DNA from: Sediminispirochaeta bajacaliforniensis DSM 16054
GTDB lineage: Bacteria; Spirochaetota; Spirochaetia; DSM-16054; Sediminispirochaetaceae
Direction of reading: 5' to 3'
NCBI RefSeq assembly: GCF_000378205.1
Contig: NZ_KB899417.1
Location: 62,001 to 126,000, forward strand
DNA: 64,000 nt
Notes under the pieces: generated by a model
Told to the model about the DNA's origin: nothing
Databases searched by the model: none
What the model saw: the letters and a program-made list of their open reading frames with translations, nothing else
Position numbers and translations under genes: made by a program
In this document: one piece after another, positions 51,110-60,492 of the stretch
Layout: each line of letters begins with the position of its first letter
How positions within the stretch are numbered: position 1 is the stretch's first letter

Positions 51110-52123
51110 CTAAAATGAACCGGAGAACATCGATTCAAAGTCGACGTTCCCTGCTATTGCGGCTTTTGTGGCATCGTCCACTGCCGTTTTTATTTCCTTC
51201 GGGATACTTTTCCCATAATAGGGAACAAAAATGCCTTCGGCCAATCCTGCTTTGTTTACCTTACCGCCTTCAAGTTTTCCGGCCAGATAGTTTCCAACGG
51301 CCCATTTGTAGAAAGTGGCGAAATCAAATCCGATACTTGCCAGAACGGTATCAGGTGCAACATCGTTCTGGTTGCTGGAGAATCCGATGAACATGGCTCC
51401 CTTTTCTTTTGCCGCCTGAATGGCGCCGAGACCTACTTGGTTTGCATAGAAGAAAAGAACATCGGCGCCGTTGTCGATCATCGTTTCGGCCATCTGCTTT
51501 CCAAGAGCAAGGTCACTCCAGGAGTTTGCATACGCTCGTACCGCTTCGATGCTCTTTCCCCGCTTTTCCTGAGCATACTGCTTTGCCGTGGCTTCGTATA
51601 CATCGAGCAAGTCTATCATGGCTTTGTTTGGGAAACCGCCGACCGTTGCAATCTTTCCCGTTTCGGTAAGATAACCGGCAATGATACCAGCAAGATAGCT
51701 TGCCTCGTATTCTTTGGGAAAAATAGGAGCAGCGTTTTCCGATTTTGCCATTAAACCATTCACGACACAAAAGGTTGTGTTTGGATACATGGGAGCGATT
51801 TTATTGGCAGCCTCGTCGAATTGGGTACCTGCGGCCATAATGAGGTCGTATTCCCGTTCGGCATAGTTTCTGAACGTCGATTCGTAATCACCGGCAGGGA
51901 CATTTTCGATGTATTCCATATTGGTGCCCAGCTCTTTGTTACAGGCGACAAGCCCCGCATAGTTTGTCGCATTCCAACTTTGATCGTTAATGGGACCGGG
52001 AAGTATCAGGACGATTTTGTAGTCGGCGGGCTTGCTTTTTTCCCCCGAAGCCTCCTGGGTCCCCCCTGCAAACAATATCCCCCCCGAAAGGAGGATGGCT
52101 AAAAAGGCACTAATTTTTCTCAT
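51110..52123 (-). CDS. BmpA/PnrA-family nucleoside-binding protein
   Basis: Periplasmic or membrane-attached binding protein of about 337 residues, in the family of Treponema pallidum PnrA, a purine nucleoside receptor. The signal sequence ISAFLAILLSGGILFA is followed by GGTQEASGE, without a lipobox cysteine. Family features are IVLILPGPINDQSWNATNY near 39, YDLIMAAGTQFDEAANKIA near 92, YLAGIIAGYLTETGKIATVG near 142 and FIGFSSNQNDVAPDTVLASI near 237. GGAGG precedes ATG 52123. A purine or pyrimidine nucleoside ligand is likely. Confidence 0.9.
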   Translation of the reverse strand: MRKISAFLAILLSGGILFAGGTQEASGEKSKPADYKIVLILPGPINDQSWNATNYAGLVACNKELGTNMEYIENVPAGDYESTFRNYAEREYDLIMAAGTQFDEAANKIAPMYPNTTFCVVNGLMAKSENAAPIFPKEYEASYLAGIIAGYLTETGKIATVGGFPNKAMIDLLDVYEATAKQYAQEKRGKSIEAVRAYANSWSDLALGKQMAETMIDNGADVLFFYANQVGLGAIQAAKEKGAMFIGFSSNQNDVAPDTVLASIGFDFATFYKWAVGNYLAGKLEGGKVNKAGLAEGIFVPYYGKSIPKEIKTAVDDATKAAIAGNVDFESMFSGSF

Positions 52124-52151
52124 ATGGCCTCCTGTTGTAAAATGTTGCATA

Positions 52152-52180
52152 ATTATCATCCCAAAAAATGCCCTTGTCAA
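52152..52180 (-). promoter_or_regulatory. Strong sigma70 promoter of the nucleoside importer operon
   Basis: A consensus TTGACA (52175-52180) and GATAAT (52152-52157) are separated by 17 bp on the minus strand. The start would be near 52145, about 20 bases before the binding-protein ATG. Confidence 0.75.
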
Positions 52181-52218
52181 ATTTAAAGAAATCAAATTTC
52201 AAACCATGGATTTTACAA

Positions 52219-52256
52219 CAAAAAAAGCCGATCGAAACGAATTCGATCGGCTTTTC
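52219..52256 (-). terminator. Terminator following tRNA-Leu(GAG)
   Basis: AAGCCGATCGAA pairs with TTCGATCGGCTT and is followed on the minus strand by a run of T residues. It ends the tRNA transcript immediately after the gene. Confidence 0.88.
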
Positions 52257-52259
52257 GTC

Positions 52260-52344
52260 TGCTGCAGAGAAGACTTGAACTTCCACGGAGTCAACCTCCA
52301 CTAGCCCCTCAAGCTAGCGTGTCTACCAATTCCACCACTGCAGC
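52260..52344 (-). tRNA. tRNA-Leu, anticodon GAG
   Basis: The minus strand folds as a class II tRNA. The acceptor arms are GCTGCAG and CTGCAGC with discriminator A, the anticodon stem is CTAGC/GCTAG around the loop TTGAGGG, there is a variable arm, and the T-arm is GTTCAAGTC. The anticodon GAG reads leucine codons CUC and CUU. CCA is not encoded. Confidence 0.95.
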
Positions 52345-52448
52345 GTGTAACGTGGGAGAAGATACAACAAGTTGGGTCCATCTGTCAATAGATTTTGCTG
52401 TTTTCTTCCGGCGAATGGCTTTTGCTTTCTTGTATCAGAGGATAGGCT

Positions 52449-53021
52449 ATGGGCATGCACCATGAGATCCGACTGGATGACATTGCGAGCGGTAAGATTG
52501 TCGCCAAGGGGTTTCCCCCGATCATCGGCGATACGCCCAGAGTTCTCATCCTGGGGAGTATGCCGAGCCTTGAAAGTCTGCGAACGAACCGCTACTACGG
52601 AAATCCCCGGAACCATTTCTGGCCTCTGATCTTTGCAATCTACGGCGAAGTGCTTCCCGATTCATATGATTCACGGACAGCCTTCCTCAGGGAGCATCAT
52701 ATCGCCCTTTGGGATGTGCTTGCCTCGTGCCGGCGAAAGGGAAGTCTTGATTCGGCTATTCGGGAAGAGGCGTACAATGATCTGCTTGGCCTGCTGTTCA
52801 GCTGTCCAACCATTACAAGCGTCTGCTTCAACGGACGAAAGGCCGAAACAAGTTGGCTCCGCTATAGCAAACTGAAAGGCGTAGCTGCGGAAAGGCTTCG
52901 ACCGCTGCACTATCTTGTACTCCCTTCATCAAGCCCCATTCCGACGGGCTTGATGAAGAGCATGGAGGATAAACTGCCGCGCTGGTCGCAGCTACGGCTC
53001 TTGTCCTCTTCCGCACCCTGA
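52449..53021 (+). CDS. DNA-deoxyinosine glycosylase (uracil-DNA-glycosylase superfamily)
   Basis: Base-excision repair enzyme of 190 residues. The active-site region reads VLILGSMPSLESLRTNRYYG then NPRNHFWPLI, the pattern of the deoxyinosine glycosylase branch of the Mug/UDG superfamily. The second motif is LPSSSPIPTGL near the C-terminus. It should remove hypoxanthine, and perhaps uracil, from damaged DNA. It stands alone on the plus strand between minus-strand genes. Confidence 0.85.
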   Translation: MGMHHEIRLDDIASGKIVAKGFPPIIGDTPRVLILGSMPSLESLRTNRYYGNPRNHFWPLIFAIYGEVLPDSYDSRTAFLREHHIALWDVLASCRRKGSLDSAIREEAYNDLLGLLFSCPTITSVCFNGRKAETSWLRYSKLKGVAAERLRPLHYLVLPSSSPIPTGLMKSMEDKLPRWSQLRLLSSSAP

Positions 53022-53046
53022 GCAGGGCACGGAAGGATCTGGCCGC

Positions 53047-54852
53047 TTACACCTGCTTTTCGAGACGCTCGAGGATTACTTGAAAGCGACTCAAGGCTTG
53101 GCGTACCGGTTCGGGGGATGCCATGTCCACCCCTGCATTTTGAAGCGATTCGATTGGATAATAGCGCCCGCCGCTTTTCAGAAAGGAGAGGTAGCGCTTC
53201 CGTTCTGTTTCCCCGCCCGACAAGACCATATCGGAGAGGGCCATTGATGCAGCAAGCCCAGTGGCGTACTTGTAAACGTAGAAGGCCCGATAGAAGTGTG
53301 GGATGCGGAGCCCTTCAAGGTCGCTTTCCTCGATGAAGACGAAGTCCGGACCGAAATAGTCGCTCAAGAGCCCTCGGTATATATGCCGAAATTGGTCGAG
53401 GCTTAGCGGCTTTCCGCTTTCCACCCGCTGATGCACCAAAAATTCGAATTCAGCGAACATGGTTTGCCGAAAGAGGGTGGCTACTATGTCGTCCGCTTGT
53501 TTTGCCGCTATGTAACCAACCATCTGACTGTTTTCTGCATGCTCGGTCAGGTAGTGGGCCAAGAGCTGCTCGTTAAAGGTTGATGCCACCTCTGCTTCGA
53601 AGATGGTGTATTGATAGTGAGCGAAGGGATTGTTGGCCGCCGAATACCAGGAGTGCATGGAATGCCCTCCCTCATGGGCTATGATGAAGAGGTCCCTAAG
53701 CACCTCCCGTTTGTAATTGAGAAGGATATAGGGATCTCCCGCATATGACCCGGCGGAAAAGGCCCCAGAGCGCTTTCCTCTATTCTCATAGCGGTCGACC
53801 CATCCCCCGAGAAGTCCCTTTTTAATGGTGGTGCAATACTCCTCGCCAAGGGGACTAAGGGCATGTGTAACGGTCTCGACGGCCCTTTCATAGGGGTAAT
53901 CCGTTTTGATATTGCCGATGATCGGGGTATAGACATCCCAGTGGGCCAATTCCCGGAGGCCCAGGGCCTTTCTTTTGAGCGCGTAATAGCGGTGGAGGAG
54001 GGGAAGGTTTTCTCTGACCGTTGCAAGCAAATTATCGTAGACCGCTTCGGGTACCTGGTCGGGAAATAAAGCCTTTTCCCTGGCCGAACCGTAGCCTTTC
54101 ACCCTGGCAAGATAGATGTCTTGCTGAATGCTGCCTTCATAGAGGGTTGCCAGTGTGTTTTTATGCTGATTATATACCGAATAGAACTGACGATAGGCCT
54201 GTTCCCTGATTGTTCTGTCGGGGTCTATAAGAAATGAACCAAAGGTGGATTGGCTGAGAGGTTTTTCCCCTTGCTCGGTTTCTATAGTTCCGAAATCGAA
54301 GTCGACATCACAGAGGTTGGAGAAGGCCCGGCTAGGGGTCTGCCGGACCTCGGCCTGCATTGCAAGCAGCCGCTCTTCCGGCTCCGAGAGGGTATGTTCC
54401 CGAAATCGAAGAATCTTTTCAAGGGCGATTTTATAATCGGCAAAATCATCGAGCTCAAGCCAGGCGGAGATCTTTTCCTGATCGATTGTCAGCAGCTCAG
54501 GCGTAAAAAAGCTTGTTTCCGCAGCAAATCGGGTTGCCAGGGCCATGTAACGGGAAAAGCGCTCCTGATGTCCGCTGTTTCCCGCATCTTCGCAGGTCCT
54601 CAGATGGGCCCAGTAGCCAAGCCGTTCGTCAAGAAGCTCGAGCTCGGTGATGGTATCGAGGTAGCGCTTCAGTTGTTCCGGGCCCGTTCCGAGGCTTCCC
54701 TTAAAAGATTGCAGGGTGGAGAGCCCTGCTTCCAATTTTGCATAGGCATCATCCCAGCCCTTCTGGTCCGAGAAAAGGGAAGAGAGATCCCACTGGTCGG
54801 TCTCAGGTATCGCGGACCGCTCTGGTATCGTATTGCGTTGTTCACTGCTCAT
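53047..54852 (-). CDS. pepF: Oligoendopeptidase F (M3 family)
   Basis: Cytoplasmic zinc metallopeptidase of 601 residues that cleaves short peptides. The zinc site HEGGHSMHSWY lies near residue 395, with the third ligand glutamate in FEAEVASTFNE about 30 residues later. N-terminal WDLSSLFSDQKGWDDAYAKL and the long helical PepF_N region are typical. ATG 54852 is ten bases after the RdgB gene stop; the frame extends far upstream in RdgB but without similarity. Confidence 0.93.
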   Translation of the reverse strand: MSSEQRNTIPERSAIPETDQWDLSSLFSDQKGWDDAYAKLEAGLSTLQSFKGSLGTGPEQLKRYLDTITELELLDERLGYWAHLRTCEDAGNSGHQERFSRYMALATRFAAETSFFTPELLTIDQEKISAWLELDDFADYKIALEKILRFREHTLSEPEERLLAMQAEVRQTPSRAFSNLCDVDFDFGTIETEQGEKPLSQSTFGSFLIDPDRTIREQAYRQFYSVYNQHKNTLATLYEGSIQQDIYLARVKGYGSAREKALFPDQVPEAVYDNLLATVRENLPLLHRYYALKRKALGLRELAHWDVYTPIIGNIKTDYPYERAVETVTHALSPLGEEYCTTIKKGLLGGWVDRYENRGKRSGAFSAGSYAGDPYILLNYKREVLRDLFIIAHEGGHSMHSWYSAANNPFAHYQYTIFEAEVASTFNEQLLAHYLTEHAENSQMVGYIAAKQADDIVATLFRQTMFAEFEFLVHQRVESGKPLSLDQFRHIYRGLLSDYFGPDFVFIEESDLEGLRIPHFYRAFYVYKYATGLAASMALSDMVLSGGETERKRYLSFLKSGGRYYPIESLQNAGVDMASPEPVRQALSRFQVILERLEKQV

Positions 54853-54862
54853 AAAGGTCTCC

Positions 54863-55462
54863 TTATGTGTTGTTTCGTAATGAATCCAAAATGGCGGCCA
54901 TTCGCACCCCTGCACGGCCCCGATGACTGATCCTGTTCTTTTCATCGTCGGAGAGCTGTGCCGCCGTTTTCCCGTATTCGGGAAGGAAAAAGATCGGGTC
55001 GTAGCCAAACCCTCCCTCACCGGAAGGCGCTTCTGCTATCTCTCCCGGAAAAATTTCCTGAACGGTAAAAATCCTTTCCTCTCCAACGATCAGTGCCATG
55101 CAGCAGACAAAAAAGCCGCGCCGTTCCTGCATCCCTTGCATTTTCTGAAGGAGGTAGTTGTTGCGCTCAGCGGCTTCCATGTTCGCTTCTCCCGGACGGC
55201 TTCCATATCTGGCCGAGTAGATTCCGGGTTCTCCTCCCAGGGCCGGTACCACCAATCCCGAATCATCGGCAATAACGGGTTTTTTCAGCTGAGTAAAAAG
55301 GGCTTGAGCCTTCCCCAGTGCGTTTTCCATAAAACTTGAACCGATCTCTTCGTGTTCAAAACGAATTCCCGCCTCTGCCGGAAGTTTGAGCTGCCAGCCG
55401 GCTAAGATAGCCGAAAGTTCCCTTACCTTGTGCATATTATTGGTTGCCACAAAAATATTCAT
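54863..55462 (-). CDS. rdgB: XTP/dITP diphosphatase RdgB (HAM1 family)
   Basis: Nucleotide-pool sanitising enzyme of 199 residues that hydrolyses dITP, XTP and ITP to monophosphates. Signature stretches are IFVATNNMHKVRELSAIL at the N-terminus, ADDSGLVVPALGGEPGIYSA near 66, and FGYDPIFFLPEYGKTAAQLS near 150, ending in the SHRGRA motif. ATG 55462 fits the family start. It is followed at once by pepF. Confidence 0.94.
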   Translation of the reverse strand: MNIFVATNNMHKVRELSAILAGWQLKLPAEAGIRFEHEEIGSSFMENALGKAQALFTQLKKPVIADDSGLVVPALGGEPGIYSARYGSRPGEANMEAAERNNYLLQKMQGMQERRGFFVCCMALIVGEERIFTVQEIFPGEIAEAPSGEGGFGYDPIFFLPEYGKTAAQLSDDEKNRISHRGRAGVRMAAILDSLRNNT

Positions 55463-55513
55463 GAGCAAACAGTAACGCAGCGGGAGCTTTTGTGCAAGAA
55501 AGTGGATCCTGCC

Positions 55514-56419
55514 TCATGCGGCGCTGGACTCACCATCACTTTCATCGTCGACCGAAAAGAAATTCTCAAACGAACAGTGAAGGTAGTGAATGGCGGAACC
55601 CACGGTCCCTTTGGGAATGCCTATCACCTCGGCAATCTCCGACTGGGTAGGGTGCCAGTGCTTGTTTCGTAGCTGAACATCCAGTTTTCGAATACGCTCT
55701 TGTTGGTGTACAATCGCTTCCCGTAAGGACGTTCGTTCTGCCGGATCGTTACATTCCCACAGCTTTATTTCCAGTTCGATCATTTTTGCGAAGGCGCTGT
55801 TTCTTCGCTCTTTAAGCTGATGATACCGGCTTTTCCGTTTTTCGATGCATGCCCGCAATTGGGTGACCATATCAACTAACGTATCTACACTCTTTCCCGT
55901 TATTTCGGATAGCTTCCCGATGAGGGGATCGTCGAGCATCTCCGCCTCCCGCAAGGCCAGCAATAGTATTTTCTTGGGGGATGTCGTTTTTCTGATGGAG
56001 CCGTCGTAGTCGTTCGTTTCCTCAATAAAAAAAGCGTTTTGATTCGTATATTCGGCAGCAAACCATTCACGTTTGAGGTCGTTCTCAAAGGAGGCGTAAT
56101 GATAGCATCGGCACAGGAGCTCCCTCTGCCGTTTCCTCGCCACCCGGCAGCGGATTGCTTTGCAACGCAAGGTTATTGTTTTGGACAGATAATGTTCCAG
56201 GGGGTGACCTTTGTACTGGAATTTTTGAAGCATTGCCGGAATTTTGTCGAAGACCTGCTCAACGAAGGCGGTCATACATGCATCTTGGTCCCTAAACATA
56301 CGACATGCTATCTCGTAGCAGTAGATTTCGGTTTCGTTCTTCAATGTGTTCCAGGGAACCATGCCTTTCTGATGAAGAAGATACAATTCGGTTAAGGTTT
56401 TGTGCTCATCTTTTTTCAT
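55514..56419 (-). CDS. Divergent sigma70-like protein of unknown function
   Basis: A 301-residue protein I do not recognise as a standard family. Residues 15-105 resemble sigma region 2 in pattern: helical, with DQDACMTAFVEQVFDKIP, YKGHPLEHYLSKTITLR, then a basic stretch RCRVARKRQRE. Residues 195-265 are a long charged helix, likely coiled coil. The C-terminus has a region-4-like helix-turn-helix (PTQSEIAEVIGIPKGTVGSA). This spacing suggests a long ECF-type sigma or related transcription factor. AAGGAG precedes ATG 56419. No anti-sigma gene is adjacent. Confidence 0.7.
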   Translation of the reverse strand: MKKDEHKTLTELYLLHQKGMVPWNTLKNETEIYCYEIACRMFRDQDACMTAFVEQVFDKIPAMLQKFQYKGHPLEHYLSKTITLRCKAIRCRVARKRQRELLCRCYHYASFENDLKREWFAAEYTNQNAFFIEETNDYDGSIRKTTSPKKILLLALREAEMLDDPLIGKLSEITGKSVDTLVDMVTQLRACIEKRKSRYHQLKERRNSAFAKMIELEIKLWECNDPAERTSLREAIVHQQERIRKLDVQLRNKHWHPTQSEIAEVIGIPKGTVGSAIHYLHCSFENFFSVDDESDGESSAA

Positions 56420-56514
56420 TACGACTCCTTTTGGGTTTTTTTGAGGCATTATGCAAAAAGTGTTCCAAAAAAGAAGGCGTTTACATGTAAATTATGAAAG
56501 TTCCTTAACGAATC

Positions 56515-57495
56515 TTAAGAATACATTGTTTCGATAACTGACAAAAGCTTACGTTCCAGCTGATCCCTTTGTTCTTTACTGCGAAAACTTGCCGCATGCT
56601 TGTGGCCCCCTCCGCCGAACTGCTGGGCGACTGCACCGACATCCAGCACAAGATTCGATCGAAGTCCGACGGAGATTTCCCCGGGCTCCTCATCGCGGAA
56701 GAATAGAACGGCATCAACCCCGGCAACGGCCTGAAGTTGCCCGTATATGGTGTCGGAATCTCTTTCACCAAAGCCAAGTTCCTTTTCATCGTCGACGGTA
56801 AGGTAGCTTGTGAGAACCTTGCCCCCGATATGAGGCTGAGCCCTGTCAAGCACTCTTCCTATCAACTTCTTCGAAACAAGGCTTCTGTTCCCGTACATCG
56901 TTTGATATGCATCCTTGGGAACGGCTCCATAGCGGCAGAGTCTGGACGCGACGCTGAAGATTTCCTCGCCGCCATGTGTTACATGTCTGAAGAAACCGGT
57001 ATCGGTTGCAAGGCCGAAAAGCAGCAGCCGGGCTTCCTCGCTAGTGGGAATTCCCCCGAGCCCTTCAATCAGAAGAAGTGTCAAATAGGTTACCGAAGGA
57101 GCTCCCGGGTCGATGCAGGATGCAGCGCTACCTACCGGATCACCACCGGAGGCATGGTGATCAAGGACCAAGGTCGGCAGTCCCGAGATCTCTTTTGCAA
57201 GATAGCCGATCCTGTCGATGCTTGAACAATCAACGATTACGGCTGCCCGTTTCGAACCTTTTTCCATTGGCGGCACATGATCGGCAACCCTATCTGCAAG
57301 GTCGTTGATTTCTGCCCTTCGAAAAGGGCCCGATGAGAGGGCCCTGGCCCGTTTCCCCGATCTATTCAAAAATGATGCCAAAGCAATCTGACTTCCGAGA
57401 CAATCCCCATCCGGATCTTCATGACCGATAATCAGAAATTCGTCAAAACTTTGGAAAACCAAGAGGAAAGGGTCCGGTATGGATCCTATCGGCAT
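56515..57495 (-). CDS. nrnA: DHH/DHHA1 phosphoesterase, NrnA-like oligoribonuclease/PAP phosphatase
   Basis: Metal-dependent phosphodiesterase of 326 residues. The DHH domain has IIGHEDPDGDCLGS near 24 (aspartate-rich metal site, with E where N is more common), AVIVDCSSIDRIG near 86 and VLDHHASGG near 110. The C-terminal DHHA1 domain ends with FGGGGHKHAASFRS. Relatives degrade nanoRNA, pGpG or 3'-phosphoadenosine phosphate; which applies here is unknown. GGAG precedes the ATG. Confidence 0.85.
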   Translation of the reverse strand: MPIGSIPDPFLLVFQSFDEFLIIGHEDPDGDCLGSQIALASFLNRSGKRARALSSGPFRRAEINDLADRVADHVPPMEKGSKRAAVIVDCSSIDRIGYLAKEISGLPTLVLDHHASGGDPVGSAASCIDPGAPSVTYLTLLLIEGLGGIPTSEEARLLLFGLATDTGFFRHVTHGGEEIFSVASRLCRYGAVPKDAYQTMYGNRSLVSKKLIGRVLDRAQPHIGGKVLTSYLTVDDEKELGFGERDSDTIYGQLQAVAGVDAVLFFRDEEPGEISVGLRSNLVLDVGAVAQQFGGGGHKHAASFRSKEQRDQLERKLLSVIETMYS

Positions 57496-57573
57496 AGATA
57501 CTCCTTATACATAAAAAACCGCCCCGGGGGGCGGTTCACGGCCGACTTGACCGTAGGCCATACATCTGGAGAC

Positions 57574-57993
57574 TTAGAACTCCAGACTAAGCGTTTCCAC
57601 ATTGAAGTTGCTATCGATATCCCCTAGAGTACTGGCGTCTCCCCACGAGGTATCGTTCAAATCCTTTTTAAGATAGAGTCGTATGTGATCAAATTGGCCG
57701 TCTTTCCAGAAAATGGAAAAGTAGGGGTATGCAGGGTCGTTTCCCAATACCAATTCCGCTTTCGGGATTTCGCCGCTTTGACCGGCGACGGCAAACCAAG
57801 CCTGCGGGATATAAAGAACCTTGAACTGAAAGTCGTTCGTCATGTAAACGACACGATAACCAAGCCTGTGGTTATAGACCTTGGAAATGGAAACGGTCTT
57901 GACGAAATATGGGGATTCTTCAGCCGCCACAGACGACAGAGCTACAATTGTTAATAGTGCGGCGAGAAGGGTAATGGTTATGGCTTTTTTCAA
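57574..57993 (-). CDS. Hypothetical secreted protein
   Basis: A 139-residue protein with a signal peptide (KKAITITLLAALLTIVALSSVAA, here given as two overlapping parts) and a small beta-rich mature domain (YRVVYMTNDFQFKVLYIP, YPYFSIFWKDGQFDHI). I prefer TTG 57993, because AGGAGG lies seven bases upstream. No family is recognised. The gene stands between lon and nrnA on the same strand. Confidence 0.72.
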   Translation of the reverse strand: MKKAITITLLAALLTIVALSSVAAEESPYFVKTVSISKVYNHRLGYRVVYMTNDFQFKVLYIPQAWFAVAGQSGEIPKAELVLGNDPAYPYFSIFWKDGQFDHIRLYLKKDLNDTSWGDASTLGDIDSNFNVETLSLEF

Positions 57994-58083
57994 GACACTT
58001 CCTCCTTGTAGACAATCCTGGTATAGAGTATATCGTTTCCGAACGATGAAAATCAAGCAAAAAAGCTTCTTAGAGGTCGGTAA

Positions 58084-60492
58084 TTAGTCGTTCGGGAATA
58101 AAAAGCGAAGAGCGTCTCCGATCGTGGCGACATAGACCAATTCGATTTTCGACTTTACTTCTCTTGGCAGCTCGCCTCCGTCCTTTCTGTTGTCTTCAGG
58201 AAGCAAAATTGTAGTCATCCCGTTCCTTCGTGCGGCCAGACTCTTCTCTTTTAAACCGCCGATTGCAAGAATTCTCCCTGTTAGGGTTATCTCTCCGGTC
58301 ATGGCTATATGCCGTTCAACGATGCGGCCGGTTAAGGCCGAAAGAATTGCCGTGGTTATAGTGATGCCTGCCGATGGACCGTCTTTAGGAATGGCCCCCT
58401 GCGGAACATGAACATGGATATCCTGTTCCTTGAGTGCAGAAGGTTCGACCCCGAACTCATGAGCGCAGGAGCTGATGAAACTGAGGGCTATTCTGGCGCT
58501 TTCTTTCATGACATCCCCGAGGTTGCCTGTTAGGATGAGTTTGCCGTCTCCCGGAAGCAGGGCAACCTCGACCGGTAGCAGCTTTCCTCCCAACTCGGTC
58601 CATGCCAGGCCGTTGATAAGTCCGGGTCTCCCATTTCGATAGAGAAGATCGTTTTCAAAGCGGGGAACGCCAAGATAACGCTCCACAGTTTTGGGAGTGA
58701 TGATAGCCGAGAAGGCCTTTGTTTCCGATTGCTGCAGAGCCTCTTTGGGTTCTGTATCATCGTCCGGCTTCTGGAGCCGGGGGAGCAGGACCCCCTTGCT
58801 GAGTCCTTCCCGAGCCGTTTTCCTGATGATAGAGGCGATTTCCCGCTCAAGGTTCCTCACCCCTGATTCCATGGTATAGTTTCGAATGATGGTGGTAAGG
58901 GCCTCTTTTCGAAAGCTTATCGAATCGGACGGCAGGCCGTTTTCTTTGAGCTGCTTGGGGATAATAAAGTCCTTGGCAATTCTCACTTTCTCGTAGTCCG
59001 TATATCCGGGTATTTCGATGACTTCCATTCGATCCCGCAGGGGGAGGGGAATGGTGTGGACACTGTTCGCGGTGGTGATAAACATGACCCGGGAAAGGTC
59101 GTAGGGAACCTCAAGGTAATGATCAACAAAGGTTCCGTTCTGTTCCGGGTCGAGTACTTCAAGAAGGGCCGATGCCGGATCTCCCCGAAAATCACTGCTC
59201 ATTTTGTCGATCTCATCAAGGAGGAAAACAGGATTGACGGCCTGTGCCTTTTTCATCGACTGGATGATTTTACCGGGAAGGGCCCCTACATATGTTTTGC
59301 GGTGGCCCCGAATTTCCGCCTCATCCCTGATTCCGCCGAGGCTGATTCGTACGAACTTTCGTCCAAGGGCCCTGGCTACGGATCTGCCTAAGCTGGTCTT
59401 TCCTGTACCGGGAGGTCCCACAAAACAGATGATAGGTCCTTTCCCTTTTCCCTGCAGTTGTCTGACCGCAAGAAAATCGAGGACACGTTCTTTTGCCCTT
59501 TTCAGATCATAGTGGTCCTCATCCAGGATCTTTTGCGCCAGGTCGATATCGTGGTTATCTTCACTTGCCTCACTCCATGGGAGATCCGCTATCCATTCGA
59601 GGTAGGTTCGTAAAACCCCCGACTCGGGACTCATGGGCTGAAGCCGCGCAAGTCTCGCAAGCTCCTTATCCGCTTTTTCCCACACCTCTGTTGGCATTTC
59701 CCTTGCTTCGATACGCTTTCGAAGCTCCTTTGAACCAGAACCGTCATCGTCCTCTTTTCCGAGTTCTTTGTTGATCTGTTTCAGCTGCTCATTGAGAAAG
59801 TATTCCCGCTGATTTTTTTCAAGCCGTTGTTTGACCCTGGAATTGATCTTGTTTTGAAGCTCCAGCATCTCGTTTTCGGCCTCGAGGGTCACGGCAAGCA
59901 GTTCAAGCCGTTCATTGGGATGATCTTTCTCAATGATCTCCACCTTTTTCTCGGGCGCAATCTGCACATTTGCACAGATCAGATCGACAAGTTTATCGGG
60001 ATATTCTGCCTTTTCGACGGCAGCAAGGATCTCCGGACCGATTTTTTTCTGATGTTTTGTGTAGCGTCTGAATGCGTCTCGTGCCGCCGCCATGAGGGGG
60101 ACACTCTCCTTACCAACTTCCCTGGCATCGATAATCGGCTCAACCTGAACGCGGTGGTACTCCTTTTTCTTTAAAAATCGTACCACCTTTCCTCGCTCCA
60201 TTCCCTCTGCCAGTACCCTGAGGGTACCATCGGGCAGTTTCAGCATCTGAAGGATTTTGCTTATGCTTCCGGCTTCAAAAACGTCGTCTTCCGTGGGTGC
60301 CTCAATGTCCCGTCGTTGGCAGGCAAGAAAAACCATTCGATCATTTCCCATGGCCGCTTCAATGGCGCTGATAGTCTCGGCCCTTCCTGCAAAGAAGGGA
60401 ACCACCATGTGGGGAAAAACAACGAGCTCCCTCAGCGGGACCAGAGGGAGCTCCTTTTTACCATTTTTCAGGCTCAAATCTTTCAGCTTCAT
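58084..60492 (-). CDS. lon: ATP-dependent protease Lon
   Basis: Cytoplasmic AAA+ serine protease of 802 residues. An N-terminal substrate domain ([20 protein letters not shown]) and coiled coil precede the ATPase (Walker [13 protein letters not shown], Walker [14 protein letters not shown]). The C-terminal protease carries catalytic serine in [11 protein letters not shown] and lysine in [12 protein letters not shown]. The length is typical. Its ATG overlaps the clpX stop codon, so lon is in the trigger factor-clpP-clpX unit. Confidence 0.97.
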   Translation of the reverse strand: MKLKDLSLKNGKKELPLVPLRELVVFPHMVVPFFAGRAETISAIEAAMGNDRMVFLACQRRDIEAPTEDDVFEAGSISKILQMLKLPDGTLRVLAEGMERGKVVRFLKKKEYHRVQVEPIIDAREVGKESVPLMAAARDAFRRYTKHQKKIGPEILAAVEKAEYPDKLVDLICANVQIAPEKKVEIIEKDHPNERLELLAVTLEAENEMLELQNKINSRVKQRLEKNQREYFLNEQLKQINKELGKEDDDGSGSKELRKRIEAREMPTEVWEKADKELARLARLQPMSPESGVLRTYLEWIADLPWSEASEDNHDIDLAQKILDEDHYDLKRAKERVLDFLAVRQLQGKGKGPIICFVGPPGTGKTSLGRSVARALGRKFVRISLGGIRDEAEIRGHRKTYVGALPGKIIQSMKKAQAVNPVFLLDEIDKMSSDFRGDPASALLEVLDPEQNGTFVDHYLEVPYDLSRVMFITTANSVHTIPLPLRDRMEVIEIPGYTDYEKVRIAKDFIIPKQLKENGLPSDSISFRKEALTTIIRNYTMESGVRNLEREIASIIRKTAREGLSKGVLLPRLQKPDDDTEPKEALQQSETKAFSAIITPKTVERYLGVPRFENDLLYRNGRPGLINGLAWTELGGKLLPVEVALLPGDGKLILTGNLGDVMKESARIALSFISSCAHEFGVEPSALKEQDIHVHVPQGAIPKDGPSAGITITTAILSALTGRIVERHIAMTGEITLTGRILAIGGLKEKSLAARRNGMTTILLPEDNRKDGGELPREVKSKIELVYVATIGDALRFLFPND

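Noticed and set aside
54250-54930. Plus-strand frame of 226 residues opposite pepF and the end of rdgB
   Set aside because: Antisense to two clear genes and without similarity to anything I recognise.
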